Assembly (NCBI RefSeq): GCF_017377795.1
Contig: NZ_JAFRDR010000004.1
Location: forward strand, 1-64,000
Direction: 5' to 3'
DNA length: 64,000 nucleotides
From: Williamsia soli
GTDB taxonomy: Bacteria > Actinomycetota > Actinomycetes > Mycobacteriales > Mycobacteriaceae
In this document: positions 1 through 9,044 of the stretch, in pieces
Layout: every line of letters begins with the position of its first letter
Position numbering within the stretch: the first letter of the stretch is position 1
Translations under genes and position numbers: made by a program
Notes under the pieces: model-generated
Told to the model about the DNA's origin: nothing
Seen by the model: the letters and a program-made list of their open reading frames with translations, nothing else
The model's database searches: none

Positions 1-1192
1 GAACGGATTAGGCAATGGATTTCACTTTCGACTCGACTACTGAGGACTATCGTTCGCGGTTGCTGGGTTTCATGGACGAGTTTGTTTATCCGAATGAGCA
101 TTATTTTCATGACCGGCCGGGCGAGGGCTCTCTGCAGTGGGAGCGGCCGGCAGTCATGGCGGATCTGAAGGAGCAAGCGCGTAGCCGTGGCTTGTGGAAT
201 CTCTTTTTGCCTCATCACGCAGAGGGTGCGGGTCTGTCGAATCTGCAGTACGCACCGCTGGCCGAGATCACGGGCTGGAGTCCAGAAGTCGCCCCCGAGG
301 CTCTGAACTGCAATCCGCCCGATACGGGGAACATGGAGTTGTTGACCATGTTCGGGTCTGAGGCTCAGAAGCACGATTGGCTGGCGCCGTTGCTCGATGG
401 GAGCATTCGGTCTGCGTACTGCATGACCGAACCGAATGTGTCGTCTTCTGATGCGGCCAATCTGGTCACATCGATCACCGAAGACGGGGACCACTGGGTG
501 GTGAACGGCACGAAGTGGTGGTCGACCGGTGCGATGAGCAGCGATTGCAAGGTGCTGATCGTGATGGGTGTGTCCGACCCTGACGCGGATGCTCGGGGGC
601 GGCACAGTTTGGTTCTGGTACCGACCGACACCCCTGGTGTGACCGTTGAGCGGGGTCTGGAGATCTTCGGGTTCACTCACGGTGCGCATGGTGGTCATGC
701 GCAGGTGCGTTTCGATGGGGTCCGGGTTCCCAAGGCGAACATGCTGGGGGAGCGTGGTCGTGGGCAGGCGTTGGCGCAGGCGCGCTTGGGGCCAGGGCGG
801 ATCCATCACTGCATGCGGATGATCGGTATGGCCGAGCGCGCGATCGATCTGATGTGCCGCCGCGCCAATGAGCGCGAAGCATTCGGTAGTCGTCTGGCCG
901 ATCAGGGCATTGTGCAGCATTGGATCGCGCAGTCTCGGGTCCGTGTTGATCAGCTGAGATTGTTCGTTCTTCGTGCGGCCTGGTTGATCGACACCGTGGG
1001 GGCGCGCGAGGCGCGTACGGATATCTCTGCTATCAAGGTGGCGGCGCCGGACACCACGGAGTGGGTGTTGGACAAGGCGATTCAAGTTTTCGGGGCGGGT
1101 GGGATGACGCAGGACCATCCTTTGGCGATGCTGTGGGCGCAGGCCAGGACGATGCGCTTCATCGATGGTGCCGACGAAGTCCATCGGATGGT
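1..1192 (+). repeat. Perfect direct repeat, copy A
   Basis: Bases 1-1192 match 15452-16643 without any difference that I could find; the two copies part at 1193 (T) versus 16644 (C). The repeat covers the ribosome-binding region and nearly all of an acyl-CoA dehydrogenase gene. Because it begins at the first base of the window, the true left limit may lie outside. The copies are in the same orientation, 15.45 kb apart, so recombination between them could delete or amplify the intervening island. A contig-end assembly duplication is the main alternative. Confidence 0.93.
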
Positions 1193-1238
1193 TGTAGCGA
1201 AAAGCGAACTGCGTCCGCGGGCGGTACCTGGTGGTTGA
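15..1238 (+). CDS. Acyl-CoA dehydrogenase, ACAD10/11-like (copy A)
   Basis: A 407-residue flavoprotein of the acyl-CoA dehydrogenase family, which oxidises acyl-CoA at C2-C3 using FAD and passes electrons to ETF. The segment CMTEPNVSSSDAAN is the flavin/substrate loop typical of ACAD10/ACAD11 relatives, and the C-terminal QVFGAGGMTQDHPLAMLWA block is the usual family helix. It is identical to the gene at 15466 until residue ~393; after VVA this copy ends KSELRPRAVPGG, the other TRELRSH. Codon use (many TTT, CAT, AAT, TAT) is visibly less GC-biased than its neighbours, hinting at recent acquisition. It runs convergently into an SDR gene. Substrate unknown; kinase neighbours of copy B suggest a hydroxyacyl-CoA pathway. 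Confidence 0.92.
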   Translation: MDFTFDSTTEDYRSRLLGFMDEFVYPNEHYFHDRPGEGSLQWERPAVMADLKEQARSRGLWNLFLPHHAEGAGLSNLQYAPLAEITGWSPEVAPEALNCNPPDTGNMELLTMFGSEAQKHDWLAPLLDGSIRSAYCMTEPNVSSSDAANLVTSITEDGDHWVVNGTKWWSTGAMSSDCKVLIVMGVSDPDADARGRHSLVLVPTDTPGVTVERGLEIFGFTHGAHGGHAQVRFDGVRVPKANMLGERGRGQALAQARLGPGRIHHCMRMIGMAERAIDLMCRRANEREAFGSRLADQGIVQHWIAQSRVRVDQLRLFVLRAAWLIDTVGAREARTDISAIKVAAPDTTEWVLDKAIQVFGAGGMTQDHPLAMLWAQARTMRFIDGADEVHRMVVAKSELRPRAVPGG

Positions 1239-1270
1239 AGTGTTCAGGCGACCCGGGCGGCGTTCGCACC

Positions 1271-2008
1271 TCAGGGCATGACGATGCCGCCATTGACACT
1301 GAGAATCTGGCCGGTGGTATAGGACGAGAGGGGCGAGCACAGATAGTCGACGGCTGACGCCACCTCATCTGCGGTGCCGAGTCGGCGCATCGGGATTCCC
1401 CCGCGCAGTTTCTCCATGAAATCGGGATTGCCGCTGGCAACATCCTGCAGCATCGCCGTCTCGATGAGTCCGGGACAGATGGCGTTGCTGGTAACGCCCC
1501 TTTTGGCTGTTTCCCGGGCCAGCGATTTTGCGAAGCCGAGCAACCCTGCCTTGGTGGCGGAGTAGGCGCACTCGCCTCCGCCGCCCGCGCGGGCACTGTC
1601 TGTGGAGACGAAAACGATTCGTCCCCACCCGCGCTCGATCATGTGAGGAACAACCAGCTGTGACAGCAGCATGGGGGCGCGTAAGTTCACCTGCCACATC
1701 GCATCCCACGTCGCCGGTTCGCTCTCCGTGAATCGCTCGACACGGGTGAGTCCGGCGTTGTTCACGAGAATGTCTATCTCGTCGAGCCCGCTCAGTCGCG
1801 CGGTGATCTGATCGGGGTCACCAAGGTCGACCTCGCAGACTTCGGCATCCGTCAGGGTGTCGGCGACTGATTTCGCGGCTGCGCCGTCGCGGTCGACCAC
1901 CACGACTTTTGCGCCCTGCGCAGACAGATTCCGGGCGATGGCGGCACCGATACCCGCCCCCGCCCCGGTCACCAGAGCAGTCTTGCCTGCCAGTTGTGAG
2001 GAAGTCAT
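1271..2008 (-). CDS. SDR-family NAD(P)-dependent oxidoreductase (FabG-like)
   Basis: A 245-residue classical short-chain dehydrogenase. The N-terminus carries the TGAGAGIG cofactor loop (residues ~15-22), followed by NNAG (~83-86), a catalytic Ser, and YSATK (Tyr and Lys of the active site). The length is normal for FabG-like enzymes, which interconvert hydroxy and keto groups on acyl or cyclic substrates. It is transcribed divergently from hyuA with two CAAGC-type operators in the shared 123-bp promoter region, so it is probably co-regulated with the oxygenase operon. In the P. putida levulinate pathway an SDR (LvaD) accompanies an APH kinase and ACAD; that parallel is only suggestive here. 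Confidence 0.9.
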   Translation of the reverse strand: MTSSQLAGKTALVTGAGAGIGAAIARNLSAQGAKVVVVDRDGAAAKSVADTLTDAEVCEVDLGDPDQITARLSGLDEIDILVNNAGLTRVERFTESEPATWDAMWQVNLRAPMLLSQLVVPHMIERGWGRIVFVSTDSARAGGGGECAYSATKAGLLGFAKSLARETAKRGVTSNAICPGLIETAMLQDVASGNPDFMEKLRGGIPMRRLGTADEVASAVDYLCSPLSSYTTGQILSVNGGIVMP

Positions 2009-2029
2009 AGCGATGATTCTACGAGATCA

Positions 2030-2043
2030 AGCAAGCATTTGGT
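2030..2043. promoter_or_regulatory. Putative operator, CAAGC-type (SDR side)
   Basis: AGCAAGCATTTGGT fits the form AnCAAGnnCTTGnT with one mismatch (TTTG for CTTG). It lies 21 bp upstream of the SDR start, on the far side of the divergent promoter from the stronger site at 2097. It is followed by TCAAATA, as is the site at 11781. Confidence 0.5.
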
Positions 2044-2096
2044 CAAATAAATCCCAAGTTCCTCCGATCACGAGAACATTCCGGCGCAACCAGCTA

Positions 2097-2110
2097 GACA
2101 AGCGCTTGTT
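2097..2110. promoter_or_regulatory. Putative operator, CAAGCGCTTG palindrome (hyuA side)
   Basis: GACAAGCGCTTGTT contains a perfect 12-bp palindrome (2098-2109). The same 10-bp core recurs at 11783 and 13823, each time in a divergent promoter of this island. It differs from the published KstR2 consensus AnCAAGnnCTTGnT only in the first base. It sits 21 bp before the hyuA ATG, close enough to block transcription. Confidence 0.65.
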
Positions 2111-2131
2111 CAAGTAACTACTCTGTGTGGC

Positions 2132-4264
2132 ATGTCACTAGTTGCACCCAGCGCGGCACACGGATATGCCCTCGGGATCGATGTCGGCGGAACCTTCACC
2201 GACGTCGTACTCGCCGGACCGTTCGGTCAAGAGGCCGTGGCCAAAACCCTGAGTACTCACAACGACCCGACCGAGGGGATACGAACCGGCGTACGACGCG
2301 CATTGGACGTGGCCGGAGTACGGCCCGACCAGGTGACGCGCGTCGTTCACGCCACCACGTTGGCGACGAACGCGATCTTGGAGAACAAGGGCGAGCGGGT
2401 TGCCCACATCGGCACAGCCGGTTTTCGCAGCCTTCTGCCGCTCGGTCGGTACGCACGTGTGGAGGAAGACCGGTTCGACACCTTTTTCGACCCACCCGCC
2501 GCACCGATACCCGCCGAGGACTGCTACGAGGTCGTTGAGCGGATGGACAGCGCCGGACAGGTCGTCGTGGCTTTGGACGAATCGTCGGTGCGAGACGTTG
2601 CCGAGCGGATTCGCCTGCGCGGGATCGAGTCGGTGGCAATCACGCTGCTCCACAGCTACGCGAACCGTCGTCACGAAGACCGCGTCGGCGAGATCGTCCG
2701 CGAGGTTCTGGGTCCTGACGCCACCGTGGTGACATCAGCAGAGATCTGGCCCGAGGTTCGTGAATACGAACGTACGACGACCACATTGATGTCGGCCTAC
2801 ATCGGACCGGTGATGGTGAAGTATCTGCGCAACCTGGAGCGGCGTCTTGCGGATATGGGGGTCGAGGCCCGGGTGCAGGTCATGGAGTCGGGCGGTGGCG
2901 TGATGTCGGCCGACCTCGCGGGTCGGCGAGCGGTGGCAACCATCGAATCGGGTCCTGCGGCAGGTGTACTCGCCGCGCGCGCGGCGGGCCTGGCCGCCGG
3001 CAGATCTGACGTCATTTCCTTCGACATGGGAGGCACCACTGCCAAGGCGTCCGTGATCCGGAACGGGATCGCCGCCATCACAACCGAGTTCCATGTCGGC
3101 GGCAAGGGGAGTTTCGGCGGACGACGCGCGGGTACAGGTGTCCCGATCAAGACCCCTGCCATCGACTTGGCGGAGGTCGGTGCCGGCGGCGGCAGTATCG
3201 CGTGGGTGGATCACGGTGGTGCACTGCGCGTGGGACCGAACTCGGCCGGCTCCGAGCCGGGCCCCGCCTGCTACGGCAACGGCGGTTCGGATCCCACTGT
3301 GACCGACGCCAACGTGGTCCTCGGGTATCTGGATCCGATCGGATTCGCCGGCGGCTCACTGGAACTGCGGCCTGATCTCTCGGCGAAAGAGATCGAGGAG
3401 AAAGTGGCTGGTCCGATGGGCGTCGACCTGTCGGCGGCGGCCAACGCAATTCATCAGATCGCCAATGCGGCAATGGCATCTGCGGTCCAGGTCGTCACGG
3501 TACAACGCGGGCTCGACCCCAGAGGTTTTGCGGTCGTCGCGTTCGGTGGTGCCGGTCCGATGCATGCAGCCCGGGTCGCCGAGCCATTCGGCATCGACAC
3601 TGTGATCGTGCCACCGTCATGTGGCGTCGGATCGGCGGTGGGTCTCCTCGGTACAGATCTGAGCACGGACCGGGTGATGACCCGGATATGTCACGAGAAC
3701 GACCTCGCCGCAGCGGATGTCGATGCCGCCTTCGCAGAATTGGCAGCTGCGGGAACTGTAGATCTCGGCGTCGACATCGATGGTCCGTCGACACGGATCG
3801 AGAAGTCGCTGGACGTCCGGCTGGCGGGTCAGGCACACGAACTGACGATTCGGCTGAGCGACGACGCCGACAATTGGAACGATGCTTCGCTCGAGAAGCT
3901 GCGCGTCGGATTCGCGGAGAAGTACCAGGAGGCGTACGGAATAGACGGCACCGGTCCGATCGAGGTGGTCAGTTTCCGGGTTCGGGTGACCAACCTGGTG
4001 GAGAAAGTTCCACTGGGTCAAAGGGCGACACCCAGTGCCGTCCAGGGTCCCTCGCGCAAGCGGGCGGTGTGGTTCCAAGAGTTCGGCGAATACCGCGAGA
4101 CGCCGGTGTACGAGCGCGACGGTCTGATCGGTGGGACGTCCGTGAGCGGACCGCTCGTCGTGGCCGATTCTGAATCCACAATCGTGGTCCCACCGACCTG
4201 GAGTGCGCGGGTCGACGACGAGTTCAACGTTATTTTGACCCGTACCGCCCAGGAGGCGAAATGA
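2132..4264 (+). CDS. hyuA: Hydantoinase/oxoprolinase family protein, subunit A
   Basis: A 710-residue HyuA-type protein of the 5-oxoprolinase/N-methylhydantoinase/acetone carboxylase family, which uses ATP to open or carboxylate substrates via phosphorylated intermediates. The N-terminal GIDVGGTFTDVV and internal SFDMGGTTAK segments are the actin/hexokinase-like phosphate loops; GSEPGPACYG and GGAGPMHA are conserved HyuA blocks. It overlaps hyuB by ATGA (4261-4264), so the subunits are translationally coupled. There is no convincing Shine-Dalgarno sequence before the ATG and the operator lies 21 bp away, so a leaderless or very short-leader transcript is possible. Actual substrate (lactam, hydantoin, ketone) cannot be read from sequence; the oxygenases downstream suggest a cyclic compound. 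Confidence 0.9.
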   Translation: MSLVAPSAAHGYALGIDVGGTFTDVVLAGPFGQEAVAKTLSTHNDPTEGIRTGVRRALDVAGVRPDQVTRVVHATTLATNAILENKGERVAHIGTAGFRSLLPLGRYARVEEDRFDTFFDPPAAPIPAEDCYEVVERMDSAGQVVVALDESSVRDVAERIRLRGIESVAITLLHSYANRRHEDRVGEIVREVLGPDATVVTSAEIWPEVREYERTTTTLMSAYIGPVMVKYLRNLERRLADMGVEARVQVMESGGGVMSADLAGRRAVATIESGPAAGVLAARAAGLAAGRSDVISFDMGGTTAKASVIRNGIAAITTEFHVGGKGSFGGRRAGTGVPIKTPAIDLAEVGAGGGSIAWVDHGGALRVGPNSAGSEPGPACYGNGGSDPTVTDANVVLGYLDPIGFAGGSLELRPDLSAKEIEEKVAGPMGVDLSAAANAIHQIANAAMASAVQVVTVQRGLDPRGFAVVAFGGAGPMHAARVAEPFGIDTVIVPPSCGVGSAVGLLGTDLSTDRVMTRICHENDLAAADVDAAFAELAAAGTVDLGVDIDGPSTRIEKSLDVRLAGQAHELTIRLSDDADNWNDASLEKLRVGFAEKYQEAYGIDGTGPIEVVSFRVRVTNLVEKVPLGQRATPSAVQGPSRKRAVWFQEFGEYRETPVYERDGLIGGTSVSGPLVVADSESTIVVPPTWSARVDDEFNVILTRTAQEAK

Positions 4265-6006
4265 CCGATGTGATTCTCGACGACCGGCTCGATGCGGCTG
4301 ACGACCTGACGTCCGAGGTGCTGCGTAACGCGTTGGTGGTGGCAGCGGAGGAAGCCAGCATCGTTGTGGTGCGCTCGGCGTATTCGACCTTCGTGGTCGA
4401 AGGATCCGACGCCTCGGCTGCGTTGCTGGACAAGACCGGCCGGCTCATCGCCCATTCGATGGCGACCACGCTCATGAACAGCATGGCGTTGTCTGTCGCG
4501 GTTCCGTTCCTCCTCGAGGACATTCCTGCCTCCGAGATGCGTCCCGGTGATGTTTTCGCCACCAATGATGCCTACAAGGGTGGGGTTCATACCAACGACA
4601 TCCTCATCTTCAGGCCGATATTCGTCGCCGGGGTCGTGGAGTATTTCGCTGCCACCCTGATTCACGTGTCGGACATCGGGGGCGCTTCCGCGGGCGGAAT
4701 GGCTTCGTTGGCAACGGAGATCTTCTCCGAAGGCCTCCAGCTACCGCCGGTGCTCATCGCCACCGCCGCTGGACTCGAGCGCCCGATCATGGAGATCCTG
4801 GCCCTCAACAGCCGGACTCCGGAGAAGGTCAAGGGCGATGTCCGTGCGTTGATCGCCGGCGCGAGTACTGCGGCGCGGCGGGTCGAGGAACTGATCGACA
4901 CCTACGGCGCGGCGGGTTTCTCCGACGGAGTCACGGCGTACCTCGATTACACCGAGACACTGACCCGCAAGGCGGTCGCTGAGCTGCCCGCCGGCACCTA
5001 CGTCGCCGACTACACCATCGACGACGACGGAGTGACCGATATCCGGGGACACCGGGTTCAGGTGACGGTCACGATCGACGGTGACGGAGTCCGGCTGGAC
5101 TTCACCGGCACGGACGGGCAGGTCGCTGCAGCCGTCAACTCGAGCATCTCGCAGTCGCTGGCCGCTGCAGTGTTCGCATTCCGCTGCTTCATCGACCCCG
5201 AGATACCCATGAACGATGGATGTCTGCGCGTACTCGACGTCCACCTACCCCTGGGGTCGCTTCTCAATGCGGAGGCCCCCTACCCGTGCGGCGGACGCTT
5301 CCTTCCGGCCTACGCTGCCATGGAGGCGGTCCTGACGGCACTGTCGGATGCGGTTCCCGAGCGGGCCATCGCCGCATCGGGCATACTTCAACCCTTTTCG
5401 ATCGCGGCCACAACCGCTCCGTATTGGGTGCACCTCGCCTACGAGTTCGGCGGCGTGGGTGCTCGATACGGCAAAGACGGACCCGACGCGACGGGGATCC
5501 ACTTCGGCTTGGGACGGAACTCGGTTCCTCAGGTCGAGCCGGTCGAGACGCGCTGCCCCCTGCTCGTCGAGGGCGTCGAGTACATCCCCGACTCAGGTGG
5601 GCCGGGAAAGTGGCGTGGTGGGCTGGGCACCAGGACCACGTTCAAGCTGCTCGCGGATGCGTACATCACCACCCGTGGAGATCGACTCGCCATGGGCCCG
5701 CGCGGCCGCGACGGAGGAATGCCCGGAGTGACCGGAGCATTCCTCCGGCGAACCGTCGACGGTGAGACGATTCGACTCGCTTCCAAAGTCAGCAATCACT
5801 TCTTCGCCGCCGGGGACCGCTTCATCGTCGAGACCAGCGGGGGTGGTGGCATCGGCGATCCGTCGACGCGCTCTAGGGACGATATTGCTGCCGATCATCG
5901 ATCCGGCCGCATCACCAAAGAAGGCGCCCGACGCGATTATGACGTCGTGATCGATGACAGTGGAGAAATCGTGTCCGGCGCCGGCAATGCCGCACCCCCT
6001 GCGTGA
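4261..6006 (+). CDS. hyuB: Hydantoinase/oxoprolinase family protein, subunit B
   Basis: A 581-residue HyuB-type subunit, the partner of the preceding ATPase subunit. The segment GDVFATNDAYKGGVHTND matches the family's metal/active-site block (usual form NDPYxGGTHxPD), and the C-terminal ETSGGGGIGDP is the strongly conserved HyuB terminus. The length is normal for the family. Its start overlaps the hyuA stop and it is followed after 45 bp by a luciferase-family monooxygenase with a clear AAGGAG ribosome site, so at least four genes form one operon ending at the hairpin at 7621. The replacement of the usual Pro in NDPY by Ala may matter for substrate choice. Confidence 0.9.
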   Translation: MTDVILDDRLDAADDLTSEVLRNALVVAAEEASIVVVRSAYSTFVVEGSDASAALLDKTGRLIAHSMATTLMNSMALSVAVPFLLEDIPASEMRPGDVFATNDAYKGGVHTNDILIFRPIFVAGVVEYFAATLIHVSDIGGASAGGMASLATEIFSEGLQLPPVLIATAAGLERPIMEILALNSRTPEKVKGDVRALIAGASTAARRVEELIDTYGAAGFSDGVTAYLDYTETLTRKAVAELPAGTYVADYTIDDDGVTDIRGHRVQVTVTIDGDGVRLDFTGTDGQVAAAVNSSISQSLAAAVFAFRCFIDPEIPMNDGCLRVLDVHLPLGSLLNAEAPYPCGGRFLPAYAAMEAVLTALSDAVPERAIAASGILQPFSIAATTAPYWVHLAYEFGGVGARYGKDGPDATGIHFGLGRNSVPQVEPVETRCPLLVEGVEYIPDSGGPGKWRGGLGTRTTFKLLADAYITTRGDRLAMGPRGRDGGMPGVTGAFLRRTVDGETIRLASKVSNHFFAAGDRFIVETSGGGGIGDPSTRSRDDIAADHRSGRITKEGARRDYDVVIDDSGEIVSGAGNAAPPA

Positions 6007-6051
6007 ATCCGTTCGAGTCGAGTTTCAAACCAAACTAAGGAGTGACCGCCG

Positions 6052-7242
6052 GTGACCGCACGCGAGAGCAGGATGAAGTTCGGGGTGTTCCTCGGTCCTG
6101 AGCACAAGCCATCAAACAATCCGACCTGGGACCTCGAACGGGACCTTCAGTTCATCGAGCACCTCGACCGTTTGGGTTATGACGAAGCCTTTGTCGGAGA
6201 GCATCATTCGAGTGGGTGGGAGATCATCTCCAGTCCCGAGCTGTTCTTGGCCGCGGCCGCGCAGCGGACGCGGGACATCAAACTCGGCACCGGGGTGATC
6301 TCGTTGCCTTACCACCATCCACTGATGGTGGCCGAACGAATGACCCTGCTCGACCATCTGACACGAGGCCGGTTGATCATGGGTGTCGGACCGGGTGCGC
6401 TTCCGTCCGACGCCGCGATGATGGGGTTGGAGTATTCCTCGCTGCGCGAGCGCATGGAGGAGTCCCTAGAAGCGATACTGGCACTGTTTCGCGCCGATGG
6501 ACACATTGATCGCAAGACCGAGTGGTTCGAACTGCGGCAGGCACAGTTGCAGATGTTGCCCTATTCGCGTCCGCATCCGGAAGTTGCTGTTACTGCCGTG
6601 ATCTCGCCAGCCGGTGCGACGTTGGCGGGTCGATTCGGGTTGCCCATGTTGGCGCTGGCCGCTGCCACCGACGCCGGTAGCAAGGTACTCGCCGAGCACT
6701 GGGACATCTACTCCGAGCAGCGCGAGCTGCACGGTCACGGACCAGGAAACCGGGCAGATTGGCGACTGGTCAGCGTGATTCATGTGGCGCCTACCCGTGA
6801 AGAGGCCGAGCGTCAGGTCTCGTACGCCATCGAAGAGGCCGGTCGCTACCTCTTCCGCGATGCGAGTTTCCTGAAGGCGATCTTCCAGACGTCGGGCATG
6901 GACCCGGACGCACCAATTCTCGACATCTTCCGGGCGTCGAATCTCGGCGTTGTCGGCACACCCCAGGACGCGATCGACCACATCGAGAAGATGCAGGAGA
7001 TGTCCGGAGGCTATGGAACACACCTGATCCGCGTCCTTGATTGGGCGTCCCCGAGGGACACGCTCGACTCGTACGAGTTGTTCGCACGTGAGGTCGTTCC
7101 GCACTTCCAGGATTCGAATCGGCGCCGAATCGAGAACTGGAACACGTTCCACAACTCCGAGGACGACTTCCAGGTGGCACTCGGAGCAGCAAACGCTCGG
7201 GCACGTGCACGCTACGAGGCAACCAAGAACAACGCAGTGTAA
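6052..7242 (+). CDS. Luciferase-family monooxygenase, limonene-1,2-monooxygenase-like
   Basis: A 396-residue TIM-barrel luciferase-like (LLM) flavin-dependent oxygenase. MKFGVFLGPEHK, GEHHSSGWEIISSPE and LGTGVISLPYHHPLMVAERM resemble the LimB limonene monooxygenase group of Rhodococcus. Such enzymes use FMNH2 delivered by a separate reductase, and relatives perform epoxidation or Baeyer-Villiger ring expansion. GTG at 6052 is chosen because AAGGAG lies 9 bp before it; ATG at 6073 would give a barrel starting directly at MKFGVF. It is third in the hyuAB operon. The island also encodes a flavin reductase and RibBA, which could supply the reduced flavin. Substrate not determinable. Confidence 0.87.
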   Translation: MTARESRMKFGVFLGPEHKPSNNPTWDLERDLQFIEHLDRLGYDEAFVGEHHSSGWEIISSPELFLAAAAQRTRDIKLGTGVISLPYHHPLMVAERMTLLDHLTRGRLIMGVGPGALPSDAAMMGLEYSSLRERMEESLEAILALFRADGHIDRKTEWFELRQAQLQMLPYSRPHPEVAVTAVISPAGATLAGRFGLPMLALAAATDAGSKVLAEHWDIYSEQRELHGHGPGNRADWRLVSVIHVAPTREEAERQVSYAIEEAGRYLFRDASFLKAIFQTSGMDPDAPILDIFRASNLGVVGTPQDAIDHIEKMQEMSGGYGTHLIRVLDWASPRDTLDSYELFAREVVPHFQDSNRRRIENWNTFHNSEDDFQVALGAANARARARYEATKNNAV

Positions 7243-7252
7243 GAGAGGGAAA

Positions 7253-7603
7253 ATGACACAACAGGTTTCGGTGGGGAACGTACTGTACCCCGTGAAAGAC
7301 GTCGATGCGGCCGTGAACTTCTACGCGTCCGTGCTGTCGCTGGCGACCAAGTTCCAAGACGGTACGCGATTCGCTGCGCTCGACGGTGGCAGCGTGAGTG
7401 TGGCGTTGGCCGGAGACGAAGAAGACGTGACCGACGGGCGAGTCGCCGCCTCGTTCAAGGTCGACGATGTGCAGCAGGCCGTCGACAGCGCGGTGAACAA
7501 CGGTGCGAGAGTGTTGCGCGCGCCGGAACAAGGACCGCACGAGATCCGCGCGGTCCTGATCGATCCCTGGGACAACCCGTTGGTCGTGTATTCGCGGACC
7601 TGA
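7253..7603 (+). CDS. Glyoxalase/bleomycin-resistance-fold (VOC) protein
   Basis: A 116-residue vicinal-oxygen-chelate-like protein. It has the paired beta-alpha-beta-beta-beta pattern: VLYPVKDVDAAVNFYASVLS at the N-terminus and a second half starting SFKVDDVQQAVDSA and ending DPWDNPLVVYSR. The sequence is short and lacks an obvious His/Glu metal set in the first half, so it may be a binding or resistance protein rather than an enzyme. It follows the LLM gene by 10 bp with an AGAGAGGGA ribosome site and is the last gene before a strong terminator. Confidence 0.75.
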   Translation: MTQQVSVGNVLYPVKDVDAAVNFYASVLSLATKFQDGTRFAALDGGSVSVALAGDEEDVTDGRVAASFKVDDVQQAVDSAVNNGARVLRAPEQGPHEIRAVLIDPWDNPLVVYSRT

Positions 7604-7620
7604 CCGGAGATCATCACCTC

Positions 7621-7669
7621 ACCTACGACAAGAGCCATAGCCCGTGGGGCTATGGCTCTTGTCGTAGGT
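7621..7669. terminator. Perfect 23-bp hairpin, bidirectional terminator
   Basis: 7621-7643 and 7647-7669 are exact reverse complements around a GTG loop. The hairpin lies between the converging glyoxalase-fold gene (plus) and ribBA (minus). There is no long T-tract on either side, typical of actinobacterial terminators. The stem is unusually long and perfect. Confidence 0.85.
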
Positions 7670-7677
7670 CTGTCGGA

Positions 7678-8976
7678 TCACATCGCGAACCGGGCCTGCG
7701 GATCGCCGCCGATCTCATGACCCATGCGCAGTTCCTTGGTGCGCAGGTATGCGCGATTGTGCTGGTTGACGTGTGGGGGTCGCGCAACACGCTCCACAAC
7801 GGTGATCCCGTGTTCTTCGAGTGCAGCGGTCTTGTCCGGGTTGTTGGTGATCAGGCGAATACGATCAACGCCCAGGTCGCGCAGGATGGCTGCCGCCTGC
7901 CAGTACTGCCTGGCATCGACGGGCAGGCCGAGATCGAGATTGGCATCGACAGTGTCTCGTCCCTGCTCTTGCAACGCGTAGGCCGCGATCTTCGCGCCGA
8001 GGCCGACTCCACGCCCCTCGTGCCCGCGGACATAGACGAGGACGCCACGCCCTTCATATGCGATGGCCCGGAGTGAATCCTGCAACTGTGGCCCGCAGTC
8101 GCAGCGAAGCGAACCGAGGACGTCGCCTGTCATGCATTCACTGTGGAGTCGCACCAGCGGGGCGGCATCGGATGTGCTGGCCGCGAGATGTGGGGATCCG
8201 ATGACCAGAGCGAGATGCTCGACGCCGTCGCGGTCGACGAACACGTGCCCGGTGAACTCGCCGTCCATGGTGGGGATCTGAGCGGCGGAGACGCGTGACA
8301 CCTGGGGTTCGTTGCGCCGACGGTAAGCGATCAGTTCCCGCACCGAGATGATCGGCAGGTCATGTCGTCGCGCAAATGCGAACAGTGATGGTCTCCTGGA
8401 CATCTCACCGTCGTCGTCTACCAGCTCGCAGAGCACTCCGACCGGTGCGCACCCGGCGAGAGAACACAGATCGACTGTGGCCTCGGTATGGCCGGCGCGG
8501 ACGAGAACACCACCGTCGCGGGCACGTAGCGGCATCACGTGTCCGGGTCGGGTGAGGCCGTCGGGAGTGGTGCGCGCATCGGCGAGGGCGCGCGCGGTCG
8601 TCGCGCGGTCCTTCGCCGAGATGCCGGTGGTCACCGACGTGCCGGCGTCCACCGACACCGCAAACGCCGTGCGCAACGACTCGCCGTTGTTCTGCTCGCT
8701 CACCATCAACGGAAGATCGAGCTCGTCTGCGCGTTCGCCGGTCATTGCGACGCAGATGAATCCGGAGGTGTACCGAACGAGGAACGCCATGTTCTCGGTG
8801 GTTGCGTGCTCCGCGGCGAGTATCAGGTCACCCTCGTTCTCCCTGTCCTCGTCATCGACGACCACGACGGGTCGCCCGGCCGCGACAGCGTTGATTGCGT
8901 CCTGGACGTCGTCGAAACGAGGGGAGCGGTCGGGGCCGGGGTTGGGGAACGGTTGTGGTGCTGCAGGTTTTCTCAT
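7678..8976 (-). CDS. ribBA: Bifunctional DHBP synthase / GTP cyclohydrolase II
   Basis: A 432-residue riboflavin biosynthesis enzyme. The N-terminal half is RibB (3,4-dihydroxy-2-butanone-4-phosphate synthase) with the acidic [12 protein letters not shown] loop. The C-terminal half is RibA with the zinc-binding [14 protein letters not shown] segment and the HEGRGVGL loop. The start at 8976 has AGGAG upstream. It is the last gene of a minus-strand operon beginning with an LLM oxygenase and including a flavin reductase. It is therefore placed as a catabolic flavin-supply gene rather than in a housekeeping rib operon, so it is probably a second ribBA copy; the chromosomal set is not in this window. 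Confidence 0.93.
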   Translation of the reverse strand: MRKPAAPQPFPNPGPDRSPRFDDVQDAINAVAAGRPVVVVDDEDRENEGDLILAAEHATTENMAFLVRYTSGFICVAMTGERADELDLPLMVSEQNNGESLRTAFAVSVDAGTSVTTGISAKDRATTARALADARTTPDGLTRPGHVMPLRARDGGVLVRAGHTEATVDLCSLAGCAPVGVLCELVDDDGEMSRRPSLFAFARRHDLPIISVRELIAYRRRNEPQVSRVSAAQIPTMDGEFTGHVFVDRDGVEHLALVIGSPHLAASTSDAAPLVRLHSECMTGDVLGSLRCDCGPQLQDSLRAIAYEGRGVLVYVRGHEGRGVGLGAKIAAYALQEQGRDTVDANLDLGLPVDARQYWQAAAILRDLGVDRIRLITNNPDKTAALEEHGITVVERVARPPHVNQHNRAYLRTKELRMGHEIGGDPQARFAM

Positions 8977-9002
8977 GGTGGCTCCTGATGCGGGATGGAA
9001 GT

Positions 9003-9032
9003 GATCAGCCCCGGCCGCGGTCGAGGCTGATC
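9003..9032 (-). other. Intercistronic inverted repeat before ribBA
   Basis: GATCAGCC (9003-9010) pairs with GGCTGATC (9025-9032) in the 84-bp gap between the flavin reductase and ribBA genes. No T-tract follows. It could tune ribBA expression or mRNA stability; it does not resemble an FMN riboswitch, which is much longer. Confidence 0.4.
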
Positions 9033-9044
9033 GGGTACATCGGA

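Noticed and set aside
8977-9044. FMN riboswitch before ribBA
   Set aside because: The gap is only 68 bp with a simple inverted repeat; the FMN aptamer needs over 100 nt with conserved blocks that are absent.
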